Positions 21,514 through 34,565 of a stretch of DNA of 64,000 nt are shown one piece after another. Position 1 is the stretch's first letter. Each line of letters begins with the position of its first letter. The notes under the pieces are model-generated. The model was given only the letters and a program-made list of their open reading frames with translations. It did no database searches and was not told the DNA's origin. The position numbers and the translations under genes are program-made. The DNA is from Craterostigma plantagineum. Its lineage: Eukaryota; Streptophyta; Magnoliopsida; Lamiales; Linderniaceae. Where the stretch lies: NCBI GenBank assembly GCA_027422505.1, contig JAPQWV010000051.1, positions 496,001 through 560,000 on the forward strand, given 5' to 3'.

Positions 21514-21952
21514 AAGCAAGGAATTAAAGATAAACGAGAAATTGTTACTCTTTCGAATCCGAAATTACTAGCAGGAATGGATCATTTATTATTTTGGCAA
21601 TATTTTCTTCTTCGACCTGCAATTTCATAGATAAAAAGAAACAAAACAATTAAGCGAAATAGAAAAAAAGCACATATATGCTAGGGTTAAGATGGGCAAG
21701 CACCAGACACGAACTGAAAACCCCAGAAAGGAAAAAATCGAAAATTTACAACATATGAAAAGAAAAACTACAGAAAATCGAGAGAAGAACCTGAAATGAT
21801 CTCTTATTTGGTGGTGAAAACTCAGTCATGACATCCCAAGGCGATTGATTGAGTTGGCAGTAATGGGTCTGAACTATTTGACCCGAATTCAAATGAGATG
21901 ATTTGGGAAAGATCAGAGGAGAAAGTCCTACGTTGTTTTTGCGTATCCTCAT
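21094..21952 (-). CDS. Small unrecognised protein, three exons, 166 aa (copy B)
   Basis: Exons 21952-21791, 21616-21549 and 21364-21094 join in frame to 501 bases with consensus-like borders (CAG/GTTCTT, TTGCAG, GTAACA, TTCACAG). The protein has an N-terminal segment with QLNQSPWDVMTEFSPP, an acidic middle (TTEEDDNLTIEEDN), a Ser-rich part and a basic patch TKKKKIVFISPSP near the C terminus. No signal peptide or membrane segment is visible. I do not recognise the family. A decayed paralogue lies at 3795-4782. The start codon is only about 30 bases from a Sirevirus LTR at 21983, so its original promoter now lies beyond 30335 and transcription may depend on the LTR. The intact frame supports recent function. 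Confidence 0.6.
21449..21511. repeat. Compound (CA)n(GA)n microsatellite
   Basis: A CA run is followed by a GA run inside the second intron of the small gene. A spurious Ser/Leu-rich frame here is not part of the protein. Confidence 0.9.
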
Positions 21953-21982
21953 AACGATGTTTTGTTGTAATAATATGCTGAT

Positions 21983-22903
21983 TGAAGTGGTCCCGATACG
22001 ATATGGATGTAAAACACTAAGTATAGACTAGATGTTGGGTAGGATGTCGGGGTAACACTCGACCTAACATTCAGGTGCACAGCGGAATATTGTAACTACT
22101 TAGTGACGAAACTGAAATAACACGGGCTGTAAATCTGTGCAGCAAGTTATAAAAACTTGCTGCGTGCCTCAAGGCGAAATTCCACTACAGCAATGGATGC
22201 AAAACAACTATCCGAAGATAGTAAAAACAAGCCTAGAAAAAGAATCTAAACGACTCTGAAAACCTACGAAGTACTAAGACTTCAGAAAGCTCAATACTAG
22301 GCTAAAAGACAACTCTCGTAATATAAAGCACTCGCTCAAGCTCGATATGTGATTCGCTCGTATTTTCACTCAATATGTCGCTCATCATTACTCCATGAAA
22401 GCTCTCTCGAGAGTCGTTCGTTGCAGCTCGAAAATAACTCTTATTTATAGACCTAGGCTCTCTCTTGAATTGGTAAAAAGATCCCTTGAATATCTCTTCA
22501 AATATCTCTTCGAAGATCTCCCTAAATATAGTATATATTTACTTCGAATCTTCTCATCTTATTGGCCGATCCCTTATCTCCTATTTATGGTAAACTGATT
22601 GACTGGATCTCCTTGATATTCAGATCTTCTAATCTTGGTCGTAGCTTGACTTGATCTCTTTTGATCTTCAAATCTTCTATTTATGGTAAGTGCACTTCCT
22701 AAATTCGTTCAAGCAACTCCACACGCTTTCCACACGGTTTAGACTCGTTTTAGCACTTTACCACGTCCTGCATATCAGTAAATAAAGCTACAAAAAAAGT
22801 TAAATGGTTTTGGGCATGAAAGATAAAATCGAATGTTGACAGACAACAATGTTGGCTGAAATGTTAGCCCAACATTGTCAAAGCTGAGCAGTCAACATTA
22901 ACA
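21983..22903 (-). repeat. 3' LTR of element 3 (921 bp)
   Basis: It begins TGAAGTGGTCCCG and ends AACATTAACA. It contains the stem-loop 22139-22148 / 22154-22163 and a minus-strand TATA-like CTATAAATA near 22443-22451. Confidence 0.93.
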
Positions 22904-24262
22904 ATCTCCCCCTTTTTATCTTTCTTCCCAAAACCCGTGCAGATTTAAAAGTTCCGAAACTCCCCCTGAGGGCAGAATCTACTCAACCACAAAAACATTA
23001 AAAGATGGTTAGAATAGATGCAAACAGGCAAACATGTAAATATATCGGAGAAGCAAATCAGCATGCATATAGTAAAAATAAATTAATCAGAAAATCAAAA
23101 ATGCATGCAAAATAGAAAGGATCGGAGCTTCACTCTCAATGGAGTATGGAGTTTCCTTCTGATGCTTTCTCGGCTGCTTCTCCTTCTTGGTCAGCTCCCC
23201 CTGTTTGTTCGGCTCCTTATTCTGCTCCCCCTGAATTTCCTTATCTCCCCCTTATCTGCACAACCTTCTCCCCCTTTTTGTGAAGAAAGAAAAGACTCAG
23301 AGAACTTCTCTGTTAGCCAGCTTGCAGATGTTGAGGTAACATCTGGCCCAACATTCTGAGACTCAGAAACAAGTTAGTTCGCCATAAAGAAATCAAAGAT
23401 AAGTCCAAAAAAATTGATATGAGAACAGAATGTATAACCCGTGAATTATATCAGAAACGTAGGGGCAGAAAGTAATATCACCGAGCCACTCAAATATAAT
23501 TTAGACAGTTTAGAGGATAAGGTCGAATCAGGTCACAACTGTCTAAATAAACAAGGAGCTAATATGGTATATGGAAGAATCAGTCTTAAAGAAATATAGG
23601 AGCAAATCAGATCATGATTCAACCAAAAATACCAAGTCAAAAGTCATAATAGAATCGAGCGAGACTAACCGTTTGAGCGACAATGAGGATCACTTGAGCC
23701 AAGTGTAACACGCTGTTCTTCGAGAGTTCTAATGCAATTCTGAGAGATATCTAAACTAGACACATGAAACCAACAAATGCTGACCTAAAAACTAATGCAC
23801 ATAAACGAAAGCACAAAAATATAGCATGATCAAACTGACAGTCACATATGTTGCCCCAACATAAGACTCAACATTCTACTCTGAAATTCGAGACTTTTCT
23901 GTTCAACACCCTAAACTCAATTCCCTTTCATTTTCTGCCCTACTTACCTCAATGTAAACTAGTAATATTATGCACAGCCCTTATAAGATCCTTATCATCA
24001 AGGTTAGGATTTTTGTCGCAAAGAGTGCATCGTCACCGCGAATGCCGTGCACCTAGGGAAGCTTATTACCTGAACCTGTATCTTGAAAGAAGATCACGAG
24101 CAAAATTTTTTTTTTTTTTTTAAGGAAGAGGGTCATTTCAGGGAACGTTCTAGGTGAGTCAAATCATTTCACAGAATAACAGAGAGAACATTAAATCAAA
24201 TGTCAAAGCAGTAACAATCAAGTTCGACTTCTGCTATGTTGATCCAAATGTTGGACCAACAT
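22904..24262 (-). other. Region between pol and 3' LTR of element 3
   Basis: Several CTCCCCC tracts (22907, 22960, 23197, 23225, 23246, 23268) read as repeated polypurine tracts on the element strand. Between about 23120 and 23370 the minus strand reads SSQKGGE and neighbouring residues, matching the C-terminal part of the 747-codon ORF of the copy at 38383-48009, so most of that ORF has been lost. A single copy of the GTCGCAAAGAG...GCGAATGCCGTG motif is present near 24015-24060. A T-run lies at about 24106-24121. Confidence 0.65.
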
Positions 24263-27200
24263 TCAGACAGACTGATGCAAACCTATGGACTTTTTCAGGT
24301 CCGAAAACCTTTCAAAATCCAATGCTTTCGTGAAAATGTCAGCTAACTGATGTTTCGTGTCTATATGCTCAATGCGCACTAATTCTTTCTCTACCATATC
24401 TCTCAGAAAATGATGCCTTATATCTATATGCTTCGTGCGTGAATGCTGGAAAGGGTTCTTAGATATGTTGATGGCACTAAGGTTATCACAATACATGAGA
24501 ACTGACTCGCACTCTAAACCATAGTCACACAACATGCTATTCAACCATATTAATTGCGTACAGCAACTACCCGCAGCAACATACTCAGACTCAGCAGTAG
24601 ATAAAGACACACAATTCTGTTTCTTACTGTACCATGCAACTAAATTGTTACCTAAGAAGAAACAGCCGCCACTTGTGCTCTTGCGATCATCCTCGTCACC
24701 TGCCCAATCAGCATCGCTGTAGCCTACAAGACTCATATTAGTATCTTTAGAGAACCACAACCCTAGGCTACACGAACCACTCACATAACGAAGAATACGC
24801 TTAACGACATTAAGATGGGAGACCTTAGGCTCAGACTGATATCTAGCACATACACATACGCTATACATGATGTCGGGTCTACTAGCTGAAAGATAAAGCA
24901 AACTGCCTATCATGGATCGATATAATGTTGGGTCAACATTCTGTCCAACATTGTCCTTACATACCTTTTGTGATGACCCCATTGGAGTTTTCATTACCTT
25001 TGCCGTGTCAAGCCCGAACTTCTTGACTGTGTTCTTCGCGTATTTCTCCTGGGACATAAAGATCCCGTCGCTGCTTTGCTTAATCTGCAAGCCTAAAAAA
25101 TAAGTTAGTTCCCCGATCATGCTCATTTCGAAGGTGGAGTTCATGGCCTGTACAAATTGATCTAGCATAGATTGTGAGCTCGAGCCAAAAACAATATCAT
25201 CAACATAAACTTGGGCAATTAAAATATCAGAACCGACCCTTTTTATAAAAAGAGTGCGGTCTGCCTCACCTCGAGAAAACCCAAAATCTAGTAAAAATGT
25301 AGCTAACCTACCATACCAAGCTCGAGGTGCTTGCTTCAGTCCATATAAGGCTTTCTGCAGCTTAAAAACATGGTTAGGAAAATGCGGATCCTCAAATCCC
25401 TTAGGCTGTTCAACATAGATTTCTTTATCAATATATCCATATAAAAACGCACCCTTAACATCCATTTGGTGTAACGTGATGTTAAGCCAACATGCAATAG
25501 CTAATAACAACCTAATTGATTCTAACCTAGCCACGGGAGCGAAAGTCTCATCAAAATCTATGCCCTCAACTTGCGTATAACCCTGAGCTACTAGACGTGC
25601 TTTGTTCCTAACAACTTTACCAAATTCATCAGATTTATTCTTAAAGATCCACTTCGTGCCTATGACATTAATGTCCTTCGGCCGTGGGACTAAGGTCCAT
25701 ACTTGGTTTTTCTCAAACTGCAAGAGTTCCTCTTGCATCGCATTTATCCAGAAATTATCCTTGAGAGCTTCAAGGACATTCTTAGGTTCTATCAGAAACA
25801 AAACAATTAAAGCGTACCTCAGCGTATACCGTGTTCATGCATACGTTTCTTACCATAGACTTATAATCCTTGCGCGGCTTATCTCTGGTTTTCCTACCTT
25901 CGTTCACATCTCCAATAATTAAGTCTGTGGGATGATCTTTTTGAATCTTAGCTGGTGGGTCTCTACGAACATCACTGGGTCCAGCCTCGCTGTTCTGTTC
26001 TGGCACAGATGTTGAGTCAGATGTCGGGTCAACATCTTCCTCCACATTCTCCTCTGTTTCGTCCACAGCTTGTATAACATCTGAAATATCTACTTGAGGA
26101 GACACTTTGCTAATATCAGTAGCATCATCAAACACAATATTTACCGACTCCTGAACAGACTTCAAGCGCAAGTTATACATACGATAGGCACGACTATTAG
26201 GCGAGTATCCAAGAAATATGCACTTGTCACTTTTTGAATCAAACTTGGTCAAGTACTCACGATCATTCAACATATAACAATAGCATCCAAAAACATGAAA
26301 ATACTTGACATTCGGCTTTTTCCCATTTAATAATTCATACGATGTCATTTTAGTACCATGACGAAAGAAAACACGATTAGATATATGACATGCGGTATGC
26401 AACGCTTCAGCCCAAAATCTTTTAGAAAGACTCTTAGAATGCAACATAACACGTGCCATTTCTTGCAATGTCCTATTCTTCCTTTCGGCCACCCCATTTT
26501 GTTGGGGCGTCTTAGGAGATGAATACTCATGAATAATGCCTTTTCGATCACAAAATTCGTCAAACAATTGATTCTCAAATTCCCTACCATGATCAGACCT
26601 AATACGAAAAATCGAAGCACTGGAATTATTCTTAATCATAGCACAAAACTTTTTGAAGAAATCGAACGATTCAGATTTTTCCTTAAGAAAGAAAATCCAT
26701 GCATATCTAGAATAATCATCAACGAGCACATAAGCATATTTCCTACCACCAATGCTATCTACTTCCATCGGACCCATCAAATCCATGTGAATAAGCTGAA
26801 AACAATGAGCAGTTTTAAAATGTTGGGCAGCATGTTGGTCAACATTATGGCTAGCATGCACTTGCTTACCCTTCAAACATGACTCACAAACAACCTTACC
26901 AAACTCCTTAAGCTTTGGAATGCCTCTGATCGCATCGTGTTTGATAAGTTGCTCCAGCATTCGGTAGTTGACATGGCCCAGTTTGTAATGCCAAAGGATG
27001 ACATCGTCTTCGGCCTTCGATAGTTGGCACACGTCCTTCGAACTGGATTTGTCTCCGACTAAGTAGCAGTTATCGCTCGATCGTTTACCTGCCATAACTC
27101 GAACACCATTGCTGTTAAAAACCTCACAACATCCCTTATTAAATCTTACCTCCAAGTCGTCATCGCAAAGTTGGCTTATGCTAATCAAGTTAGCTACAAG

Positions 27201-28121
27201 CCCGTCGACGTGGAGTACATTGCTTAGTTTAGGGAAATCGGGCACGTTCAATCTGCCTCGACCAAGAATTCGTCCTTTAGCACCTCCTCCGAACGTCACA
27301 GATCCACTCTTTAAGGGCATGTACTCGCTAAGATAATCTTTGGTACCCGTCATATGTCGGGAACACCCGCTATCGAAGTACCAAGAACCTGTCACGTTAG
27401 CTCGCAAAGAGGTATACACAACATTGCACTTATGCACTGACTTCTCTACCCAAACTTTCTTAGATGATGAAACAGCATTTGGAATACCGGAATTTGAAGG
27501 TGAGCCAGCTGAACTTTCTCCAGACATACTTTTCAACACTGATTTCTCAATGTTGAGCGGGATGTTGGATGACATTTCAGCCGACATCGATTTCTTTGCA
27601 GAAATATCCCCCTTCAATTTCCAACAATGAGGCTTAATATGACCAGGCTGATTGCAATGATGACATTTATACGACGCATCCATAAGTTTACTAACATCAT
27701 GCTTAGGACTAGTCTTAACTATCATGGTTTCACTAACATCACTCGAGGCATGTGACTTTCCCTTTACAAAAACTATCTTAGGCTGAACATTGGTCACGGG
27801 TTTAGGATCATCACAGATGGGCTGAGAACTAAATCCTAGACCTTACTTATCAAAAATACCTAACGATAATACCTCATCAAGTGTCGCTTTACCCTTGTTC
27901 ATCTTCGTGAACGTCTCTTCGGCCTCGCTGACTCGCTTTTGAAGCTTGTCGATCTCCTTGTCCTTTCTTATCAGCACGGCCTCCAGTTTGTTCATCCCTT
28001 CAAGCAGGCCTTCGATCACTTTTTCGTTCTTTTCATTCTCCTCGGACAACACATTCACGGCGGCTTTGAGTTGCGCATTTTTCGCCTTCTCCATTTCCAA
28101 ATGTGCTGACAATTGCTTCAT
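24263..28121 (-). pseudogene. Sirevirus gag tail and pol of element 3
   Basis: From 28121 the frame carries the gag coiled coil and meets a TAA at the codon ending 27843, where the related copies have CAA. The same frame continues from 27840 to 25782 with CHHCNQPGHIKPHC, the protease WYFDSGCSRHM, the integrase zinc region and the integrase core (RSDHGREFENQ, SSPKTPQQNGVAERKNR). A two-base loss near 25785-25800 then shifts to 25801-24263, which carries the RT (QMDVKGAFLYGYI, YVDDIVFGSS) and RNase H (DADWAGDEDDRKSTSG, STAESEYVAAGSC). All catalytic motifs are present but not in one frame. Confidence 0.92.
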
Positions 28122-29362
28122 AGCTGCATAAACATCTGTTCTAAATCTGCATCATCAGAACTTGAAAACCCATCAAAACAGTTTGAGTCATCATAATAAA
28201 AAATAATTTGTTTCTCAGATGTTGAGTCAAATGTTGGCTCAACATCAGTTACCGCCGCAAATCCGATTTGATGATCTTCTTCCTCGTTGTCAGAGAAGGA
28301 CTGTATGGTTACTGATGATCGCCTAGACTCCTTAGGGCACTGTTCTTCATCTTCATCGTCGGAAAGATCGATCCACATCGCTTTTCCATGCTTGCGGAGG
28401 GTATTTGCACACTCGTTGGCAAAATGGCCCCATCCTTGACATTCATAGCATCTTACAGATTCGTAGTTGATGTTCTTCTTCTTTCCATCTGGTTTGCGCT
28501 TGAAGAAGGGAGGCGCCGATGAAGGTTCTGCTTTGGCATTCTGGCCCTTCTTAAATGTTGGGCCAACATTCTGCTCGACATTCTTCTTCTGAAGGAACTT
28601 TGTGAATTTCTTCACGAACATAGTCATATCCTCATCATTGTCAGGGTCAACTTCAGTTTGCACCTTGGATGACTGACCGACTAGAGCAATGCTCTTGCCA
28701 CGTGAAGCTCTCTTTTGGACTTCGAGGTTGGTCTCATAGTTCTTCATGATGTTCATCAAAGTGTTGAACTCCATAATGGCCAGGTTGTGTGCTTCCTCGA
28801 TCGCCGCTACCTTCACATTAAACTTTTCAGTTAAAGTACGTAACGCTTTAGAAACAAGTACCTTATTTGCAATCGGATCTCCGAGGCTAGCACACTCTCT
28901 CGAAATCGTTAGAATCTTCCTGAAATATGTGGTGATATCCTCGTCTTCCTTCATTCTGAGATTTTCGAACTGATTGAGGAGGTATCGTAGCTTGGTTTCC
29001 CTCACGCTCGCATCGCCTTCGCAGTACCTCTGAAGTAGATCCCATGCGTTCTTTGCCGTCGAGCAATTCTGAATGATCTTGAACATGAAAATATCCACCG
29101 AAGAGAAGATGGCATTAAGAGCTTTATCGTGATACTCGGCCGCATTCTTTTCAGCAATAGTCCACTGTTCGATAGGCTTGTCGACTACTTCGCCATCAGC
29201 ATCTGGAGGAGATCGAGGTGGAGTGTATCCGTTGAGAACAGCTTCCCACGCTCGCACATCTATGGACTTGATGCATTGACGCACACGAACCTTCCAATAG
29301 GCATAATTGGAACCCTCTAACACAGGGACTTTGCCGAGATGGTTTGAGCTTGCAACATCCAT
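28118..29362 (-). CDS. Sirevirus gag, N-terminal 414 codons (element 3)
   Basis: It starts at the ATG at 29362 close to the primer-binding site. It contains NYAYWKVRVRQC, the copia gag core and the CCHC knuckle CYECQGWGHFANEC, then an acidic region. A frameshift near 28120 ends it before the coiled coil that continues in 28121-27843. The related polyprotein of the element at 38383-48009 has no break at this place. Confidence 0.85.
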   Translation of the reverse strand: MDVASSNHLGKVPVLEGSNYAYWKVRVRQCIKSIDVRAWEAVLNGYTPPRSPPDADGEVVDKPIEQWTIAEKNAAEYHDKALNAIFSSVDIFMFKIIQNCSTAKNAWDLLQRYCEGDASVRETKLRYLLNQFENLRMKEDEDITTYFRKILTISRECASLGDPIANKVLVSKALRTLTEKFNVKVAAIEEAHNLAIMEFNTLMNIMKNYETNLEVQKRASRGKSIALVGQSSKVQTEVDPDNDEDMTMFVKKFTKFLQKKNVEQNVGPTFKKGQNAKAEPSSAPPFFKRKPDGKKKNINYESVRCYECQGWGHFANECANTLRKHGKAMWIDLSDDEDEEQCPKESRRSSVTIQSFSDNEEEDHQIGFAAVTDVEPTFDSTSEKQIIFYYDDSNCFDGFSSSDDADLEQMFMQL

Positions 29363-29414
29363 TATAAAGGATCAAAACGCTTAGTTACGTCAAGCGGAGG
29401 CTCTGATACCACTT

Positions 29415-30335
29415 TGAAGTGGTCCCGATACGATATGGATGTAAAACACTAAGTATAGACTAGATGTTGGGTAGGATGTCGGGGTAACACTCGACCTAAC
29501 ATTCAGGTGCACAGCGGAATATTGTAACTACTTAGTGACGAAACTGAAATAACACGGGATGTAAATCTGTGCAGCAAGTTATAAAAACTTGCTGCGTGCC
29601 TCAAGGCGAAATTCCACTACAGCAATGGATGCAAAACAACTATCCGAAGATAGTAAAAACAAGCCTAGAAAAAGAATCTAAACGACTCTGAAAACCTACG
29701 AAGTACTAAGACTTCAGAAAGCTCAATACTAGGCTAAAAGACAACTCTCGTAATATAAAGCACTCGCTCAAGCTCGATATGTGATTCGCTCGTATTTTCA
29801 CTCAATATGTCGCTCATCATTACTCCATGAAAGCTCTCTCGAGAGTCGTTCGTTGCAGCTCGAAAATAACTCTTATTTATAGACCTAGGCTCTCTCTTGA
29901 ATTGGTAAAAAGATCCCTTGAATATCTCTTCAAATATCTCTTCGAAGATCTCCCTAAATATAGTATATATTTAGTTCGAATCTTCTCATCTTATTGGCCG
30001 ATCCCTTATCTCCTATTTATGGTAAACTGATTGACTGGATCTCCTTGATATTCAGATCTTCTAATCTTGGTCGTAGCTTGACTTGATCTCTTTTGATCTT
30101 CAAATCTTCTATTTATGGTAAGTGCACTTCCTAAATTCGTTCAAGCAACTCCATACGCTTTCCACACGGTTTAGACTCGTTTTAGCACTTTACCACGTCC
30201 TGCATATCAGTAAATAAAGCTACAAAAAAAGTTAAACGGTTTTGGGCATGAAAGATAAAATCGAATGTTGACAGACAACAATGTTGGCTGAAATGTTAGC
30301 CCAACATTGTCAAAGCTGAGCAGTCAACATTAACA
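29415..30335 (-). repeat. 5' LTR of element 3 (921 bp)
   Basis: Same ends as 21983-22903 with about four differences. Stem-loop at 29571-29580 / 29586-29595. Confidence 0.93.
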
Positions 30336-30340
30336 CTGAT

Positions 30341-31904
30341 GATAGATAGTGTTGCTCGAAGCACAACCCGATATATATATTGAGTTCAACAATATTCACA
30401 CAATACAAAATATACTTAAAATCGTTCATGAAGTGTTATGAAAATATATTTAACTTTTAGGGTTTGATGAATTTCCTAGTTTAATTGCTATACGAATGAC
30501 GCAATACTTGACTTAGAATACATGTTGAGATTCTAAATTGGATTTTTTCCCACACCGAATAATTTAAGTTCTTCAAGCCGGTATATAAGAAGCTTTCTTT
30601 TCCCAGTTGGTTTTAGGAAGGATCATCGATTTCTAATAGATCAAGGAACTTCCAAGCGTATTATGTGTAAAAGATGTATTTATGAGATTCATATATTTCC
30701 GTAATATGAATTTGTCGTAATTAAGCCACTAAACAAGTCGATGCGATTTATGCAATATCCAAGTATTTGATGGTGCATGGATAATTAGCTGTGTGATGAG
30801 AATTTGCATGTTGACGTCGACATATATGTTATATAACGTAAGAGTTTACGCCCTTGTGACTAGTCTATCATTCAATTTTTTAGTTACAAATTGACTAGGT
30901 TAAATAAAATTGAAAAGTCTCGCATCGCATGAGCTATATTCGTATTCGAGTGTTATAATGTGGTTATCGATTTAGATGTAGATAGATGCTATTCATTTGT
31001 GTATCGATTTCAGTTTATTTTTTTATATAAATGAAAGATCGATTCGCATTGTCTTTGATGAGATTTTATTACATAAAGTTATGTAATCTGTAGGACTTTA
31101 AATTGTAAGAGTAACAAACCCCATTCCTCATATTTATATCATATATAGTTTAGACTGAATGTCGAAAGACAAGAGTACATAAATTACGAACCTTTTAAGA
31201 AAGTTAATGTTTTGTTTTTTTAATTCGACCTGTTTGATGACGAAATTGGACTCGACATGGAGTGTCTTTTTTCTACGGCATTTTGCTAATTATATGCACG
31301 TAATATAAGGTAAAGTTATTAGGACTAGGACTAACAACATCGGTCCATCAATCTTTGATTTTTATCTAATATCAAATAAACAGTTTGAGATAAAATTACA
31401 CCGTACTACAATATATAGCTATAAATTTTGAACTTGTAGGTTAACGTTATCGGACTGTGAATTGGATACACATAACATTCATGCTATGGAAGACATCAAG
31501 TTAATTATCTGTTCATATAATGGCAAAATCATAGTGTGAAATAAAGTCTTTATATATATATAACAAAATAATAATGGCAAAAATCAACATTCTTCAGTGT
31601 TCCACTAAAACTAAAGCAAGTCGTCGTATCGTAATGTTTGTGTAACTTGGAGTCAACTTTCCACATAATCTTTTTTCTTTTTCGTGGCTTCACTGAGAAT
31701 AATATAAGCAAGTGAGAGCACTTTGATAAGCACCACTACAACTGAAAAGGTATTGACACATTGACTCGGAAAAAAGACTTGGTAAAAGTCTTCCTTGTAC
31801 AAAACCACGCTCTAATTCACTGCTATAGTATATCAATGAACACATATATATTGTCTGTGATAAATGGATCTTATCACATATCCATAATAATCCCAGTTTC
31901 AAAT
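30341..31904. other. Intergenic region upstream of the LRR gene
   Basis: AT-rich sequence with no supported gene or repeat border. Its left end was originally contiguous with the upstream region of the small gene (before insertion of element 3), and its right end should hold the promoter of the LRR receptor-like protein gene. An alternating AT run lies at 31553-31563. Confidence 0.5.
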
Positions 31905-32490
31905 ATGCTGAATTCCGAGAAAAGTTTCGTGCTGATAATACTTCATATCGCCTCAGCCTTCGTCTTCTTCTTGCATTTACCGAAAGCTTCTCCAATAACT
32001 GAAGCACAGGCTCTAATCACATGGAAGAAAACCTTATCATCATCGTCTCCTTACCTCAGTTCTTGGTCTCTAGGGACTGATAAGCGCAGTTGGAAAGGGA
32101 TTACTTGCGATAATGGAGGTTCAGTGTCTGAAATACTCTTATCTAAAGCAATCTCGCAGGTACTATCGAGCTTTTCGACTTCAGTTCATTCCCTAATCTC
32201 ATGAGCTTGAATATATATTCAAATAGACTAAAGGGGTCAATACCATCTTCCATTGGCAATCTCTCCAAGTTGATTTTCTTGGACCTAAGCGACAACTTTT
32301 TCGATGGAGAAATACCTCATCAGATCTCCAGCCTTCGAAATATCAGGTACATGAATTTAGGTTTGAATAACTTCCAAAAAGCCGATTGGTCGAGATTTTA
32401 GGGGTTTCCTTCGCTGACCTACTTGAGCCTTGAATACAATAACCTCACCGACAGAATTCCGAGCTTTGTGTTGAACTGTCTAAACCTTAC

Positions 32491-34218
32491 TGAAGATATA
32501 AAAGTGCCTAAGAGGGGGGGGGGGGGGGGGGGGGTGAATTAGGCTAATAAAATTTTATGCTTCTTTTCAAAACCTTAGTATGGTGACTTAGATATACCTA
32601 CTGATGTTTGTAACTAGTATGCCTGATATATCCTAGTAACGTCGGATGTGCGTCGGGTCTGTCTCACAGCGATAAAGAAATAACTGAAAAGTAAATGCGA
32701 GACAGGATTTTTATAGAGGTTATATCCCCAACTGGGGTTTACTCCTCTCCTTGGGATTTTCTTCCCAAGAGTTTAACCAATCACTATAATGCACCGTAGC
32801 TGGATACAAAACTGATTGGTCAGCCCAATACACAACCGAAACAAGTCGAACACTAGACACTACTAGGTTACCACACGCCGAGTTTCGTTCCTCGGAATCT
32901 TCTTGATCCCGACAGACACAGCTCGCTACCGAAGGGCCCCCGGACTTGTCCTTCCCTTCACGTGTGCGTAAACGTCGACCTTGCCTCCTTGGTATTGCTC
33001 ACGTCCGAAGACAACACGTCCGAAGACAGAATATATGGCAGGGGATGATGGAATATCTGTTGAATCACTCGCTCAGTGATGGATAGGCAAGTTAAAGTTC
33101 GGGTAGGCAGAAAGCTATCGCAAGTGAAAGGCTCAGGAATATCTTAGTATCTCTCTGCTCAAAAATCTCTCGTACGCTTAGATTCGCAAATTCACTGTTC
33201 TGTTCTCTGTTCTTCGAAAGTCTGAAGTGCCGTTCATATAAATCCTTTTCTAATAGCACTTCACATGGGAAGTCATATCAAACAATAATCACCAAATCAA
33301 GCATAGTTTCCATGTAGCTTTCGAATCAATCATACCATATAGATCATGCTTCTAATAAATCGTCACAACGGTCATATAGCACATTAAAGCATGATTATAT
33401 TCCATATAAAGCTCAATTTTCGTACTCAAGCAATTTCAACCATTTCGCATATATTTTCCACATCGAAATTTTCCATAAGTGATTCCCTGCTATCAGTTCC
33501 TAGTAACGAGTACTTTAGATTTACTTTCCTAGTATGGCACATAGGATAGCAAGGCATAAGCACGTTTTCCATGTACAGCTCATAGCATTTAATCAATATA
33601 TTTACCATGTTTAGCACGAGAATCAGATCAGAGCTTACATAAATCGATTTATCACATCATGGCACAACTTTCCTTATTTCAGAGATCACATCCGTTTATA
33701 GCACATATCATATAATAGCATCTTATCCATAAGGTCAATCAAATCAAATCTTTCCTAAATATAATAATCCAATCAGCACAAGGAATTATCAATTTAATAT
33801 TTCGCATTTAATTCAGTGCAAGGCAAGCATGGATCGTGCATATGATTTTCGTCCAGGAATAAACTGGTATCAACGGATATATCACTTTCCATATATAAAC
33901 AGCATATTTTCCATATATAGCTCAGTAGGATATCTCATGCATTATTTCCATATTTAGCACAGAGCGATATATCCTATCTCATGGACTGTCTATAATACGC
34001 GATCACATAGTTCCATCAAATCATCACAGAATCACACGTAATTCAAATATTCAACACTTTAACAATTTTCATTTCATTTGCAATGCATGTTTGAACATTA
34101 TCATGAATTTAGACATTTTATTTTCCCAAATCGAATTGCTTATTTTATAGACCTAATGTCATTACAATTACATCGTTCATCAAAACTCTCTAACATATAT
34201 GGACCAAAAAGGTCAACA
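32491..34218 (-). mobile_element. Solo LTR (1728 bp) in the LRR gene
   Basis: It begins TGAAGATATAAAAGTGCC and ends AAAAAGGTCAACA, flanked by CTTAC on both sides (32486-32490 and 34219-34223). It is the reverse complement of the LTR at 4934-6619. It contains a long G-run (about 32513-32535). No internal element sequence remains, so LTR-LTR recombination removed it. Confidence 0.92.
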
Positions 34219-34410
34219 CTTACTTATCTCCGTCTTTCCGCGACTAACATCACCGGGATAATTCGCGAATCGCTGTTCACTAATCTGGCAAGTCTTGAGC
34301 ACCTCGACCTTTCTTCGAATTAATTACAAGGGCCATTATCTGCAAGTGTTTCAAAGCTGTCGTGGTTAAAAAGTCTTGATCTATATAGCAACACTTTTCA
34401 TGGTGAGTTA

Positions 34411-34532
34411 TGGTCGCGTCGTAAACGGCCAAAAAATAAAATTTATAACCTTATTAATGAGTATAGAGAAAGTAAGGATCGTCTCCACAGGGAAGATAGT
34501 TGATTTACTTCTATATCAAAATTCGATCGATG

Positions 34533-34565
<33 letters not shown>

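Larger units (their letters stand above)
21983..30335 (-). mobile_element. Full-length Sirevirus-type copia element with broken genes (element 3)
   Basis: LTRs of 921 bp at 21983-22903 and 29415-30335 are flanked by the target duplication CTGAT (21978-21982 and 30336-30340). The primer-binding site (29400-29411) and the polypurine tract (CTCCCCCTTTTT on the plus strand, 22907-22918) are adjacent. The LTRs differ at about four positions. The coding region has two frameshifts and one nonsense codon, and the extra ORF seen downstream of pol in the copy at 38383-48009 is reduced to a C-terminal remnant. Confidence 0.95.

Noticed and set aside
32513..32535. Long G homopolymer as a possible G-quadruplex
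   Set aside because: It corresponds to the C-run of the same LTR family (6584-6597), and its length is likely a sequencing or slippage effect.
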